From Paenacidovorax monticola (GTDB lineage Bacteria; Pseudomonadota; Gammaproteobacteria; Burkholderiales; Burkholderiaceae_C), in NCBI RefSeq assembly GCF_014489595.1, contig NZ_CP060790.1, positions 620,001 through 684,000 on the forward strand: a stretch of DNA of 64,000 nucleotides, given 5' to 3'. Each line of letters opens with the position of its first letter. The stretch's first letter is position 1. A program made the position numbers and the translations under genes. The notes under the pieces were generated by a model that saw only the letters and a list, made by a program, of their open reading frames with translations, had not been told where the DNA came from and made no database searches. This document shows positions 54,948 to 64,000 of the stretch, one piece after another.

Positions 54948-56231
54948 ATGTACAAGACCATTCCAGTAGGGCAACTGCGCCTGGGCATGTTCATCGTCGA
55001 GTTTCGCGGCAGCTGGATGGAGCATCCGTTCTGGCGCTCCAAGTTTCTGCTGTCGGAGCCCGCGGATCTGGAGCGGGTCCGGGTATCGTCCATTCAGGAG
55101 GTGTGCATCGACATCTCCAAGGGCTGCGATGTGCAGGACTGTGCTCCTCCCGTCAGGCTGACGGCGGCGCCTGCATCTGCGGAGGCGAGATCGCAGCCGG
55201 CGGTGGTCCGGGCGGACCCCTGTGTTCCGCGCAATTCCATGGAGAATGAACTCAAGCGGGCCGCAGTGCTGTGCCGCCAGTCCAAGCAGGCGGTGACCTC
55301 GATGTTCCAGGAGGTCCGCATGGGGCGTGCCGTCAATAGCGAGACCGCAAGGGCCCTTGTGGCCGAAATATCGGACTCGGTGACGCGCCACCCTGGCGCG
55401 CTCATCAGCTTGGCAAGGCTCAAGACGGCAGACGACTACACCTACATGCACTCGGTGGCGGTGTGCGCGCTCATGGTCGCATTGGGGCGGCAACTGGGGC
55501 TCCAATCTGCGCAAATCCATCAAGCAGGGATGGCCGGATTGCTGCATGACGTGGGCAAGATGGCGGTACCCATCGAGGTGCTGAACAAACCCGGGCGCTT
55601 GACCGCTGCCGAATTCGCCATCGTGCAGTCCCACCCGGTGCAGGGTTTTGAGCTTCTCGGCCAGAGCGGCGTGGATGAGTCCGTGCTGGACGTGTGCCTG
55701 CACCACCACGAAAAGGTGGATGGGTCAGGCTACCCCAAGGGGCTGCGTTCAGACCAGATCTCCATCTTGGCCAAGATGGGAGCAGTGTGCGACGTCTACG
55801 ATGCCATCACGTCGAACCGACCTTACAAGAACGGCTGGGACCCCGCAGAGTCTATTCGCCGCATGGCGGAATGGGCTCCGGGTCATTTCGATCCGCGGGT
55901 CTTTCAAGCCTTCGTGAAGAGCGTTGGCATTTACCCCGTGGGATCGCTGGTCCGGCTTGCCTCGGGGCGAGTCGGTGTGGTGACAGAACAAGGAACCGGC
56001 TCGCTCACCCTGCCTCAGGTAAAGGTTTTCTATTCGACAACTTCCCAGATGCGAATTCCTGCGCAGGTGGTGGACTTGGCTGCGGGTGGCTGCTCCGACA
56101 GGATCGTGGGGCGGGAGAATCCCGATCTTTGGCAGTTCCCGGACCTGCAAACGCTCTGGATTGCGGGGACCGAAGCGGATTCCTTGCCCAGCGGCAGCCA
56201 GAGTCCTGGCTTTGTCCGGCATGCAGCATAG
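54948..56231 (+). CDS. HD-GYP domain cyclic-di-GMP phosphodiesterase
   Basis: A 427-aa cytoplasmic protein. The N-terminal domain (about 1-115) is DUF3391-like (VGQLRLGMFIVEFRGSWMEH). The HD-GYP domain has the metal pair His200-Asp201 in LLHDVGK and the signature HHHEKVDGSGYPKGL at 252-266, with all key residues intact, so it probably hydrolyses c-di-GMP. The C-terminal GSLVRLASGRVGVVTEQGTG is typical of this subfamily. It starts 72 bases after chemoreceptor 1. Confidence 0.92.
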   Translation: MYKTIPVGQLRLGMFIVEFRGSWMEHPFWRSKFLLSEPADLERVRVSSIQEVCIDISKGCDVQDCAPPVRLTAAPASAEARSQPAVVRADPCVPRNSMENELKRAAVLCRQSKQAVTSMFQEVRMGRAVNSETARALVAEISDSVTRHPGALISLARLKTADDYTYMHSVAVCALMVALGRQLGLQSAQIHQAGMAGLLHDVGKMAVPIEVLNKPGRLTAAEFAIVQSHPVQGFELLGQSGVDESVLDVCLHHHEKVDGSGYPKGLRSDQISILAKMGAVCDVYDAITSNRPYKNGWDPAESIRRMAEWAPGHFDPRVFQAFVKSVGIYPVGSLVRLASGRVGVVTEQGTGSLTLPQVKVFYSTTSQMRIPAQVVDLAAGGCSDRIVGRENPDLWQFPDLQTLWIAGTEADSLPSGSQSPGFVRHAA

Positions 56232-56402
56232 GCGGGCAGGGGCCTCATATGCTGCGGCGTCGTTCACCTCTGTGCTGCATGCGCATTGCGCATGACCTGG
56301 CATGGGGCGCCAGATGTTGCGTGACAGTCCTCTCGGGGGCTGAAGAGGCGGAGCATCGGGTGCGCAGCGCCAGGAATGAGGGGTGCGACGGAAGGGGCTT
56401 GC

Positions 56403-59400
56403 ATGTCGAATGAGCCTCACTCTCTGTCTGCCGAGTTCTCGCGGCCTCTGGCCGAGACCTTGTTTGCGATCATCCTGGGCGTTTGCTTCCTGTTGTTCGC
56501 TATCGGGGTCTACTGGGCGGTGCTGCTGGGCCGCCACAATCACATGCAGCGCTATACGGAGGAACAGGCTTGGCTGCGTGCCGCCCAGATGTCGCGTGCC
56601 GTCTCCGTGCAGGCTGGAACAATGCTCTCCGGCCTGGACTACATGCTGCGGGGGATGGCGAAGGACTACGAGTCGGGGGACATGGTCTCCTTTCGGCGCG
56701 CAGTAGCCAGCGCGCAGAAATCCTATCCGCAGGGAGCGATCGTACAAGTGGCGGTGGCGAACGCTCAGGGTCTGGAGGTGTACTCCAGTCTGGACGTGTC
56801 TGCGCCTTTCGCGCCGGAGATCTCGGTCTTTGACCGCGAGTACTTTCAGGCGCACCTCAATGCTGCGGTGCACGGACTCTTTGTGGGGCATCCTGTACAG
56901 GGCAGGCCCTCGGGGCATTGGGGCATCCAGCTTAGCCAGGCCCTGCATCGAAATGGAAAGTTCGCGGGCGTTCTGATGCTGTCCTTGTCGCCCGAGTACA
57001 TCTCGGGGCAGCTACAGACCATCTTTGACAATCCGCGCGATGTAATCCTGCTGCTGCGCGAGGACGGGTGGTACCTTGCCCGCTCGCAGCGCCAATCAAA
57101 TGTCTTGGGCCGCGGGGTGCCGCCGGAGCAACTGGCGCTCTTGGCTCCAGATGCCCTGCATGGAACCTACGAGGCTTTGGACGTGGTCGACGCAAGCCCG
57201 CGAATGCATGCGTGGACGCGCGTGAGCGGGTTTCCGCTCCTGGTCAATGTTGGGCTGGACAGCCACGCCGTCTATGGGCCTCTGCAAGAATCCATCCAGG
57301 ACAGCCTGCTGCGCAATCGGGTGGGCACGGTGCTCGTTCTCCTGGGAGGGGGGCTTGCGGCGTGGCTGGCGATTCAGCGCTGGCGTGCAGAGGAACTGCG
57401 AGTACGGGGCGAGCAGCGCTTCATGCGTTTGGCGCAGCAAGTGCCTGGAGGACTCTTTCAGTACAGCCTGGATGAGGAGGGGCTCCATGTGTTCCCTTTT
57501 ACCAACCCGGGCTTCTATGCCCTGCATTGCCTGGGCGGTGCTGAGGCGGGCTCCGGCGTTTCGGGCTTGGCGCGGTGTGTGCATGAGAACGATATCGGAG
57601 CATTGCGTGCTTCCATTGCCGAGGCTGTTCGCACGCAGAGCAATTGGGAGCACAAGTACCGCATCGCCTGTCCTGACGGCACGGTTCGCTGGCTGCACGG
57701 TCATGCCAAACCGCACAGGGAGCAGGACGGCGCGGTCCTTTGGCATGGCTATATCCTCGATGTGACCTCGGACGAAGCGCTGCAGGAAGCCCTGCGTCAA
57801 AGTGAGGAACGGCTACGCCAGACGTTCGACGCGGTGCGTGACGGGTTGTGGCAATGGGATTGCGTGAGCAACCGCCTGCTGTGGGACGCGCAGTGCTATG
57901 ACATGCTGGATTGGTCGGACCAGTCCTCGGAAGCGTTCTCGTGGGCGGAGTTCGTCGGGCGGCTGCATCCCCAAGACCAGCAGAGGGTTCAGTCTCGGCT
58001 GGAACGGCATCTGGAGCGCGGAGAACCCTTCCGTGTGGAAATGCGTTTGCGCAAGGCCGATGGCTCCTGGTGTTGGGTCGAGTCCAGGGGAGAGGTCACT
58101 CAACGCAACCATGCGGGCCAGCCCTTGCGAATGCTGGGGACGCATACCGACATCCATGAGCGGGTGGAACAGGCGCGGCTGGTGAATGCACTTCTGGATC
58201 GAGGCAGTGCACTGGTGTTGGTGGCAAACCCCGCGCGGGAGATCGTCTATGTCAACGAACGCGCGGCGATGTGCTTCGGCATTGCCCCAGGCAGGGCCCA
58301 GCCGCCGCCATCGTTCCGAGCACTGCACAGTAGTGATGACAGCTTCCAGGCGTTTGCTGAGTTGTACCGGCTCCTCAAGGTTGAAGGAACGGTGCGCACG
58401 GAGTGGGCTTGGCGCGTTGGGGACGGGCGTTTGCGCTGGTTCGACATGCAAGGTGCGCTGCTGGACCCGGAGGATCCTGATGGAAATGTGATTTGGACGC
58501 TGTTCGATGTGGATGCGCGCCATCAGGCGGAAGCCGAACTTGCCCAGACGCAGCAACGCATGGAAGCCATCATCGAGCGCTTTCCTTCGGGCCTCCTGGT
58601 TACCGACCACATGGGGCAGCACATCGTGGCGGCCAACCAGATGTTCGTGACCATGATGCAGCTACCCTTTGCGCCGCAAGCGCTCATTGGCAAGCCGATG
58701 CAAGTGCTCATGCCCCATCTGCAGGCACCCATGGCCCAAGGGCTCCGGGCATTCTCGCAGGCCATGACGCAAGGGGGCATGGTCCCCGCAGCGCCGGGAG
58801 GTGTCCGTGCCGTCTACGCGCTACCGGATGGCCGGCACCTCGAAATCGAGCCGTTGCTGCTGCGCAAGGATGCACACCTGCTGGGGCTGTGCTGGGTGTT
58901 CCATGACGTGACGACCTACAAACAGCGTGAGTCGCAGCTGGAAACACTGGCGTCCACGGACGCATTGACGGGCACGTTCAACCGCCGGGCGTTCATCGAG
59001 CGCATGAAGCAGGCATTCGGACTCCTGAGCCAGGGACGTGGCAGTCCTTCAGCGCTGATCATGCTAGACATTGATCACTTCAAGCGCGTCAACGATATCT
59101 ATGGGCATGCAATCGGTGACGAAGTGCTCAAGCGCCTTGTCGCTACGGTATCCAAGGAACTGCGCAATGGCGATGTGTTGGGACGCCTGGGAGGGGAAGA
59201 GTTCGCCGTGCTGCTGTCAGGGGTCAGCGAACAGGCCGCACTTCGGCGTGCGGAAGACCTGCGAACCGTTGTGGAGCGCCAGATCGTGGCAGCGAATGGC
59301 CTGGCGTCCATTCGTTTCACGGTAAGTCTGGGCGTCTGCATGATGGGGGCGGAAGATTCGTCCATCGACTGCTGTCTTGAAAGGGCCGACGCAGCGATGT

Positions 59401-59480
59401 ACTACTCCAAGCGCCATGGCCGTAATCGGTCTACGTGCTGGCGCCCTGGAATCCCTCATGCAACAGACATGCCGCGATAA
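56403..59480 (+). CDS. Membrane diguanylate cyclase with Cache, PAS and GGDEF domains
   Basis: A 1025-aa sensor. TM1 (about 25-45) and TM2 (about 305-325) enclose a periplasmic dCache-type domain. At least two to three PAS/PAC modules follow (for example VSSRLLWDAQCYDMLDW-like SNRLLWDAQCYDMLDWSDQS and ANPAREIVYVNERAAMCFG). The C-terminal GGDEF domain has GGEEF at 930-934 and an I-site RNGD at 921-924, so it should be active and feedback-inhibited. Paired with the HD-GYP gene it forms a make-and-break c-di-GMP set. ATG 56403 (MSNEPHSLS) is chosen. Confidence 0.92.
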   Translation: MSNEPHSLSAEFSRPLAETLFAIILGVCFLLFAIGVYWAVLLGRHNHMQRYTEEQAWLRAAQMSRAVSVQAGTMLSGLDYMLRGMAKDYESGDMVSFRRAVASAQKSYPQGAIVQVAVANAQGLEVYSSLDVSAPFAPEISVFDREYFQAHLNAAVHGLFVGHPVQGRPSGHWGIQLSQALHRNGKFAGVLMLSLSPEYISGQLQTIFDNPRDVILLLREDGWYLARSQRQSNVLGRGVPPEQLALLAPDALHGTYEALDVVDASPRMHAWTRVSGFPLLVNVGLDSHAVYGPLQESIQDSLLRNRVGTVLVLLGGGLAAWLAIQRWRAEELRVRGEQRFMRLAQQVPGGLFQYSLDEEGLHVFPFTNPGFYALHCLGGAEAGSGVSGLARCVHENDIGALRASIAEAVRTQSNWEHKYRIACPDGTVRWLHGHAKPHREQDGAVLWHGYILDVTSDEALQEALRQSEERLRQTFDAVRDGLWQWDCVSNRLLWDAQCYDMLDWSDQSSEAFSWAEFVGRLHPQDQQRVQSRLERHLERGEPFRVEMRLRKADGSWCWVESRGEVTQRNHAGQPLRMLGTHTDIHERVEQARLVNALLDRGSALVLVANPAREIVYVNERAAMCFGIAPGRAQPPPSFRALHSSDDSFQAFAELYRLLKVEGTVRTEWAWRVGDGRLRWFDMQGALLDPEDPDGNVIWTLFDVDARHQAEAELAQTQQRMEAIIERFPSGLLVTDHMGQHIVAANQMFVTMMQLPFAPQALIGKPMQVLMPHLQAPMAQGLRAFSQAMTQGGMVPAAPGGVRAVYALPDGRHLEIEPLLLRKDAHLLGLCWVFHDVTTYKQRESQLETLASTDALTGTFNRRAFIERMKQAFGLLSQGRGSPSALIMLDIDHFKRVNDIYGHAIGDEVLKRLVATVSKELRNGDVLGRLGGEEFAVLLSGVSEQAALRRAEDLRTVVERQIVAANGLASIRFTVSLGVCMMGAEDSSIDCCLERADAAMYYSKRHGRNRSTCWRPGIPHATDMPR

Positions 59481-60176
59481 GCGGAGAGCGGCAGCCTGGC
59501 CAGTACGGCCGCAGCTTGCCAGCGGCTGGTTGTTGCAATGTCCTGGTGCGCAACTGCGATGCATGCGGAATCGCATGACGTGCAATGCAGCGTCTGGGTG
59601 TGGGGCGAGTGGCCTGGTTGAGGCGAGAGGTCGTGCATCAAGAGCGTGTGCGGGAGCCATCGAGCACAGGTGCGCGCTCGTCTATCTCTTCGCGCTGGTC
59701 TGTGGCACCCTGCTGTCCCGGAAGGGCAAGATCTGCCAAGGGCTTGGTGCTTCAATCCTGGGGGCTCACTTTCCGGCATTCCAGACGGGCGCTTGGTCTG
59801 CTGCATGAAGTGTTGCCAACCCAATGGCCCAGGTTGTGCTGATCATTTTTATCAATTTTAGTCCACATCCATGTTGCTTTCGCTGCAAGATCATCGAAAA
59901 GGCGGTCATAAGGCCGGAATGGCTCCAGCGAGCGATAGGGTCTCCTTGTGCAAGGCGAGCTGCTGGGCTTCCACATCAGTGCATCGGCCAAATTGTAAAT
60001 TTGGCAAAAACATGCTTGAGCATTTTGTTTTTATCAATATAATCAAATTTGTGGCTCCATCTTCACCCACCAATGCCCATGAAAAAAGCTTCTTCCCCTA
60101 CTTGCTCATCGCTCCAGGGCGTGCTTGACTGGAACTGCATTAGCTTCAAGCCGTGTTTTGACAAGGGAGTTGCCCA
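59481..60176. other. Long intergenic gap with AT-rich promoter zone
   Basis: About 700 bases. The left part (59481-59830) has only short frames without motifs. The right part turns AT-rich; it contains the perfect dyad GCCAAATT-GTA-AATTTGGC (59987-60005) and ATCAATATAATCAAATTTG near 60035-60053, likely the control region of chemoreceptor 2. The ribosome site GGGAG precedes the start at 60177. Confidence 0.45.
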
Positions 60177-61784
60177 ATGAACAATCTGAAAATTTCCACC
60201 CGTCTGGTGGGGCTTCTCGCCGTGTTGTGCTGTCTGGTACTGCTGGTTGGAGGCGCGGGTCTTCTTGGCATGGGGCAGTCCAACGCCGGGCTCAAATCCG
60301 TGTACGACGATCGTGTGCTGCCGCTCAAACAAATCAAGATCGTGGCTGACATGTACGCCGTCAACGTGGTTGATGCCGCGCACAAAGTAAGGGACGGCGG
60401 CATGACCCCGGCGCAAGGCCTGCAGTCGGTAGCGGATGCACGCAAGGCCGTCGAAACGAACTGGAGCGCTTACTTGGCCACGAAACTCACGCCCGAAGAG
60501 GTCAAGCTGGTGGATCAGTTCAAGCCGCTGCAAGCCAAAGCCGACAAGGCCACAGAGGTGCTGCAAGGGCTGTTCCGGGCGGGTGACATTCCTGCCATCA
60601 CTGCCTTTGCGGCCAGAGACATGTACCCGGCCATGGATCCACTGCAGGATGTGCTCGGCCAACTGATGCAAGTGCAACTGGACTACGCCAAGGCCGAGTA
60701 CGACAGCGCTGCCGCCAGCTACCAGACCATCTGGATGGTGACTGCACTGGCTGTGGCCGCAGGCCTGCTGTTGGCGGTGCTGGTGGGGGGCTCCATGATC
60801 CGCCAGATTTCGCAGTCGCTGGGCAATGCGGTGCGGATCACTGAATCTGTGGCGCAGGGTGACCTGACCGTGTCGATCCAGGCGCGGGGCAAGGACGAGA
60901 TTGCCAAGCTGCTCGCCGGCCTGACGACCATGCGCGACAACCTGGCGCATGTGGTGTCGGGCGTTCGCAGCAATGCTCAGGGCGTGGCATCGGCCAGCGC
61001 CGAGATTGCCTCTGGCAATAACGATCTGTCCATTCGCACCGAGCAGCAGGCCAGCGCTCTGCAGGAAACGGCGGCATCGATGGAGGAGCTGAGTTCCACC
61101 GTCAAGCAGAACGCCGACAACGCACACCAGGCGAATCAGCTGGCAATGAGCGCATCCACCGTGGCAGGGCAGGGCGGTGAGGTGGTTGCCGAGGTGGTCT
61201 CCACCATGAAAGGCATCAACGACAGCAGCAAGAGGATTGCCGACATCATCAGCGTGATCGATGGCATTGCCTTCCAGACCAACATTCTGGCGCTGAATGC
61301 GGCGGTAGAAGCTGCCCGTGCGGGCGAGCAGGGGCGTGGTTTTGCCGTGGTGGCAGGCGAGGTGCGCAACCTTGCTCAGCGCAGTGCGGACGCCGCAAAG
61401 GAGATCAAGTTGCTCATTACCGCCAGCGTGGAGCGGGTGGAGCAAGGAACCCAGCTGGTGGACAAGGCGGGGGCCACCATGACCGAGGTGGTCGGTGCCA
61501 TTCGGCGTGTCACGGACATCATGGGGCAGATCAGTGCGGCCAGCAGCGAGCAGAGCAGCGGTGTTTCGCAGGTGGGGGAGGCCGTCACACAGATGGATCA
61601 GGCCACGCAGCAGAACGCCGCGCTGGTCGAGGAAATGGCCGCTGCCGCCAGCAGCCTTAGCCATCAAGCACAGGCCCTGGTCGGCGCTGTTGCCGTGTTC
61701 AAGCTGGATTCTCAAACGTCTCGCGGCACGCATGGTCCAGCATCCCGCCCCGCCTTGCCCATCCCGCAGCCATCAATTGCCTAA
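60177..61784 (+). CDS. Methyl-accepting chemotaxis protein 2
   Basis: A 535-aa intact chemoreceptor. TM1 (about 9-32), a four-helix-bundle MCP ligand domain (YDDRVLPLKQIKIVADMYAV and SAYLATKLTPEEVKLVDQF), TM2 (about 185-210), HAMP (GNAVRITESVAQGDLTVSIQ) and a signalling domain with the tip [20 protein letters not shown] and [17 protein letters not shown]. Its C-terminus (PALPIPQPSIA) lacks an NWETF-like tether, unlike receptor 1. It is preceded by a 700-base gap and so likely has its own promoter. Confidence 0.94.
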   Translation: MNNLKISTRLVGLLAVLCCLVLLVGGAGLLGMGQSNAGLKSVYDDRVLPLKQIKIVADMYAVNVVDAAHKVRDGGMTPAQGLQSVADARKAVETNWSAYLATKLTPEEVKLVDQFKPLQAKADKATEVLQGLFRAGDIPAITAFAARDMYPAMDPLQDVLGQLMQVQLDYAKAEYDSAAASYQTIWMVTALAVAAGLLLAVLVGGSMIRQISQSLGNAVRITESVAQGDLTVSIQARGKDEIAKLLAGLTTMRDNLAHVVSGVRSNAQGVASASAEIASGNNDLSIRTEQQASALQETAASMEELSSTVKQNADNAHQANQLAMSASTVAGQGGEVVAEVVSTMKGINDSSKRIADIISVIDGIAFQTNILALNAAVEAARAGEQGRGFAVVAGEVRNLAQRSADAAKEIKLLITASVERVEQGTQLVDKAGATMTEVVGAIRRVTDIMGQISAASSEQSSGVSQVGEAVTQMDQATQQNAALVEEMAAAASSLSHQAQALVGAVAVFKLDSQTSRGTHGPASRPALPIPQPSIA

Positions 61785-61957
61785 GGGGTGCTTTGCAAGG
61801 CGAGTCTTGACATCCCCTGGAGCCGCGCGCTCGGCGCGGGCAGCAGGCTGCGAATGTTCTCTGCTTCGTTGTGGCGAGGGGCTGCGGGAGACAGAGGAGA
61901 CAGTAAGACCCAGCACTCATGCGGTCTGCTGGAGGAAATATGTGCTCCGCCGCTCCG

Positions 61958-62374
61958 CTATTTCTTCCGCCCGCGAAGCAGTTCGATGTTCGCGCGTTGC
62001 TCGGGCGTGAACGAGGCCAGGGCCGCCGCCTGCTGCTTCTTGTTGGCGGCGGACTCCGTCGCCCGGTACATGCCGGCATGCAGGGCGGCGAAGACGCCCG
62101 TGGCGTATTCCGTGCTGGAGATCTTGTGCTTGGCGAGTGCAGCGCGAATGCGCGGGTCAGCCTGGAGTTCGCGGGCCAGCTCCTCGATGGATTCCACGTC
62201 GGCATCTTTCTCTCCATCGCCCTTGCTCACGGCCTTGAGGTCGTTCTGCACGGCATCCATGCGGTCCAGCAGCACGGGCGTGAGACGGAATTTCGCGGGG
62301 TCGATGGCGCCGGCGGCCAGGGCACTTACCGTTGCAGCGCAGAGCACCAGGGCACAGGCAATGGGGCGGAACAT
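61958..62374 (-). CDS. Secreted hypothetical protein
   Basis: A 138-aa protein with a Sec signal (MFRPIACALVLCAATVSALA) and a charged helical body (EDADVESIEELARELQ-like DVESIEELARELQADPRIRA, FTPEQRANIELLRGRKK). No catalytic motif or family is recognised. Start at MFRP is chosen because it creates a proper signal; the frame extends 32 codons further. It looks like a periplasmic helical protein. Neighbours give no clue to its role. Confidence 0.75.
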   Translation of the reverse strand: MFRPIACALVLCAATVSALAAGAIDPAKFRLTPVLLDRMDAVQNDLKAVSKGDGEKDADVESIEELARELQADPRIRAALAKHKISSTEYATGVFAALHAGMYRATESAANKKQQAAALASFTPEQRANIELLRGRKK

Positions 62375-62485
62375 GGTGGTGGGGCCTTCCGAAAAAAGTG
62401 GCGATGATAGCCTTCGGCCCCGGGGCTCGGACCTGCACGGAGACCAGGGCGCGTGACTTCCGTCACGCACGGGCCAGCGGAGCTG

Positions 62486-62668
62486 TCAGTGCGCGGTGCC
62501 CAGGTAGCGCATGAGCAGCGCCAAGCCGGCAATCACCAGCATGAGAAAGGCCAGGAAGGCGCAGGCATGCCGCCATGGCAGGCCGCTCGGTGCGCCGGCC
62601 TGGGGTGCGCTTGGCCAGTACGACTCGAGGCTGGAGGAGGGCGGGTCTTGCTGTTCCCTGGCGTTCAT
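62486..62668 (-). CDS. Small single-pass membrane protein
   Basis: A 60-aa frame starting MNAREQQDPPSSSLESYWPS with a single strong hydrophobic helix at about residues 35-56 (ACAFLAFLMLVIAGLALLMR) and the basic tail RYLGTAH. No family recognised. The upstream start lies opposite a GC-rich stretch before the DUF1624 gene. Confidence 0.55.
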   Translation of the reverse strand: MNAREQQDPPSSSLESYWPSAPQAGAPSGLPWRHACAFLAFLMLVIAGLALLMRYLGTAH

Positions 62669-62806
62669 GTAATTGACTGTAGCATCCGTGTGCGCGGGTA
62701 TGTAGAGGGGCATATCCCAGGCCGATGGCCGGCTGCCTCCCAGGTGTCCCAGGGCAGGGGCGCGGGTTACCATGCCGGGGCCTTTTGCTTCCCATTCGCC
62801 GAGCCC

Positions 62807-63580
62807 GTGCCCCTGCCGCCCTTCCTGCCCCGCTCCCCACGCTATGACCGCGTCGACGCCCTGCGCGGCCTGGCGATGGTGTGGATGACGGTGTTCCACT
62901 TCTGCTTCGACCTCAGCCACTTCGGCTACTGGCCGCAGGACTTCCGCCATGACCCGTTCTGGACCCAGCAGCGCACGGCCATCGTGAGCCTGTTCCTGTT
63001 CTGCGCGGGGCTGGGGCAGGCCATCGCGCTGGAACAGGCGCAGGGCTGGGGCCGCTTTGGCCGGCGCTGGCTGCAGATCGCGGGCGCGGCGCTGCTGGTC
63101 ACCGCGGGGTCTTTCCTCATGTTTCCCCACAGCTTCATCTACTTCGGGGTGTTGCATGGCATGGCGGTGATGCTCGTGGTCGCGCGGCTCACGGCGGGCT
63201 GGGGGCCCTGGCTGTGGCTGGCGGGTGGCGCGGCGCTGGCCTTGCCCTGGGCCATGGCGGCGGCGCTCACGGGGCCCTGGGCCATGGCCGCCGAGGGGTT
63301 CAACAGCCGCTGGCTCAACGGGCTGGGCCTGATTACGCGCAAGCCCTTCACCGAGGACTACGTGCCCGTATTCCCCTGGCTGGGTGTGATGTGGTGGGGC
63401 ATGGCCGCGGGCCAGGTGCTGCTGCGCCGCCAACGTGCCTGGCTGGCTGCCGCCTTGCCGGCGCCGATGCGGCCGCTTGCGGTGCTGGGGCGCTGGAGCC
63501 TCAGCTACTACCTGCTGCACCAGCCCGTGATGATCGGCGCGCTGATGCTGGTGGGGTGGGTGCTCGGTCGGCCAGGGTAG
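62807..63580 (+). CDS. DUF1624 / heparan-alpha-glucosaminide N-acetyltransferase-like membrane protein
   Basis: A 257-aa multi-spanning protein beginning at GTG (VPLPPFLPRSPRYDRVDALR). It has the family opening RYDRVDALRGLAMVWMTVFH and FDLSHFGYW, six or more helices and the C-terminal LGRWSLSYYLLHQPVMIGAL. Relatives transfer acetyl groups to sugars; the true substrate is unknown. Its end faces the parvulin gene across a bidirectional terminator. Confidence 0.85.
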   Translation: MPLPPFLPRSPRYDRVDALRGLAMVWMTVFHFCFDLSHFGYWPQDFRHDPFWTQQRTAIVSLFLFCAGLGQAIALEQAQGWGRFGRRWLQIAGAALLVTAGSFLMFPHSFIYFGVLHGMAVMLVVARLTAGWGPWLWLAGGAALALPWAMAAALTGPWAMAAEGFNSRWLNGLGLITRKPFTEDYVPVFPWLGVMWWGMAAGQVLLRRQRAWLAAALPAPMRPLAVLGRWSLSYYLLHQPVMIGALMLVGWVLGRPG

Positions 63581-63590
63581 CCTGGAAAGC

Positions 63591-63617
63591 AAAAACGCGG
63601 CCGAGGCCGCGTTTTTT
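63591..63617. terminator. Bidirectional rho-independent terminator
   Basis: AAAAACGCGGCC and GGCCGCGTTTTT are perfect complements around GA, with an A-run on one side and T6 on the other. It can serve both the DUF1624 gene (plus) and the isomerase gene (minus), which converge here. Confidence 0.93.
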
Positions 63618-63633
63618 CTGGAGGGCAGGGGGA

Positions 63634-64000
63634 TTACTCGACCTTGGCCTTGGTGCGCAGTTCTTCCTGGAACTGGCCCAGCTTCTGCTGCTGCAGCTGC
63701 TGCGCGATCTGGGGCTTGACCTCGTCGAGCTTGGGCAACTGGGCCTGGCGCACGTCGTCCAGGCGGATGATGTGCCAGCCGAACTGGCTCTTCACGGGCT
63801 TGTCGGTCATCTTGCCCTTTTCGAGCTTGACCAGGGCCTCGGTGAATTCGCTCACGTAGCTGCTGGGGTTGGCCCAGTCGAGGTCGCCGCCGCGAGCGCC
63901 GGATCCGGGGTCCTTGGACTTCTTCTTGGCGATGTCCTCGAACTTGGCGCCCTTCTTGATGGAGGCGATGATGGCCTTGGCGTCATCTTCCTTCTCCACC
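63634..64000 (-). CDS. Parvulin-type peptidyl-prolyl cis-trans isomerase (partial, start beyond window)
   Basis: C-terminal 122 residues of a PpiC/SurA-like foldase. The parvulin domain shows KAIIASIKKGAKFEDIAKKK, SKDPGSGARGGDLDWANPSS and VKSQFGWHIIRLDDVR, followed by a charged helical tail (QLQQQKLGQFQEELRTKAKV). The 5' part, with its expected signal peptide, lies right of the window. Probably periplasmic, helping outer-membrane protein folding. Confidence 0.88.
   Translation of the reverse strand, partial: VEKEDDAKAIIASIKKGAKFEDIAKKKSKDPGSGARGGDLDWANPSSYVSEFTEALVKLEKGKMTDKPVKSQFGWHIIRLDDVRQAQLPKLDEVKPQIAQQLQQQKLGQFQEELRTKAKVE

Noticed and set aside
59456..59991. Minus-strand frames of 79-122 aa in the gap before receptor 2
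   Set aside because: No motif, no ribosome site and cysteine/proline-rich random composition.

Overview
The window is GC-rich chromosomal DNA of a betaproteobacterium, most likely the family Comamonadaceae (Acidovorax / Alicycliphilus / Diaphorobacter-like). This rests on the strong G/C third-position bias, the cys gene order with a DUF934 gene between cysI and cysH, the extended hut cluster with HutF/HutG, and a detached infA next to tRNA-Pro. I had no database, so the genus is an inference.

Layout. 79-6122 (minus): assimilatory sulfate reduction operon, TSUP exporter-cysI-DUF934-cysH-cysD-cysN. 6351-9094: a CzcE-like secreted protein, mnmC and the yggX-type iron-trafficking gene. 9222-16481 (plus): sulfur-scavenging operon with an orphan sulfate-binding protein, ssuE, a 55-aa membrane protein, two ssuA paralogues, ssuD, ssuC, ssuB and a TOBE/Mop protein. 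16548-21307: serine hydrolase, then a LysR gene divergent from a CaiB/BaiF CoA-transferase and an acyl-CoA dehydrogenase. 21308-24259: lower-GC accessory patch with a decayed gene and a divergent SDR/TetR pair. 24774-42647 (plus): an unusually large histidine-utilisation (hut) cluster. It has an SsuA/NMT1-type ABC importer, hutC, hutH, hutU, an IclR regulator, a polar amino-acid ABC importer, a PhyH-type dioxygenase, hutD, hutI, a GlcD-type flavin dehydrogenase, a HisC-type aminotransferase, hutF and hutG. 43022-49541 (minus): psd, a branched-chain amino-acid ABC transporter (livF-G-M-H, binding protein) and a LysE/RhtB exporter. 49734-51566: an HPP-CBS membrane protein, infA and tRNA-Pro(TGG), followed by a decayed P4-type integrase. 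52623-61784: a signalling block with CheW, two chemoreceptors, an HD-GYP phosphodiesterase and a PAS/GGDEF diguanylate cyclase. 61958-64000: small secreted and membrane proteins, a DUF1624 protein and a truncated parvulin isomerase.

How they work together. Two sulfur systems flank mnmC: sulfate reduction to sulfide and organosulfonate desulfonation. The hut cluster takes histidine to glutamate through urocanate, imidazolonepropionate, formimidoylglutamate and formylglutamate. It also carries an uncharacterised side branch (flavin 2-hydroxyacid dehydrogenase + HisC-like aminotransferase + PhyH oxygenase + two importers) that could feed imidazole-lactate or a modified histidine into HutH. Three near-identical palindromes (24900, 28464, 40307) and a sigma-54-like promoter (24774) point to HutC and RpoN control.

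Data quality. Nine genes are split by ten single-base contractions inside G or C runs. Restoring one base at each site gives a full-length protein with intact motifs every time, and an eleventh case (the CzcE-like gene) is probable. This looks like systematic homopolymer undercalling, not ten real mutations. I therefore annotate those genes as single CDSs and give the break position.
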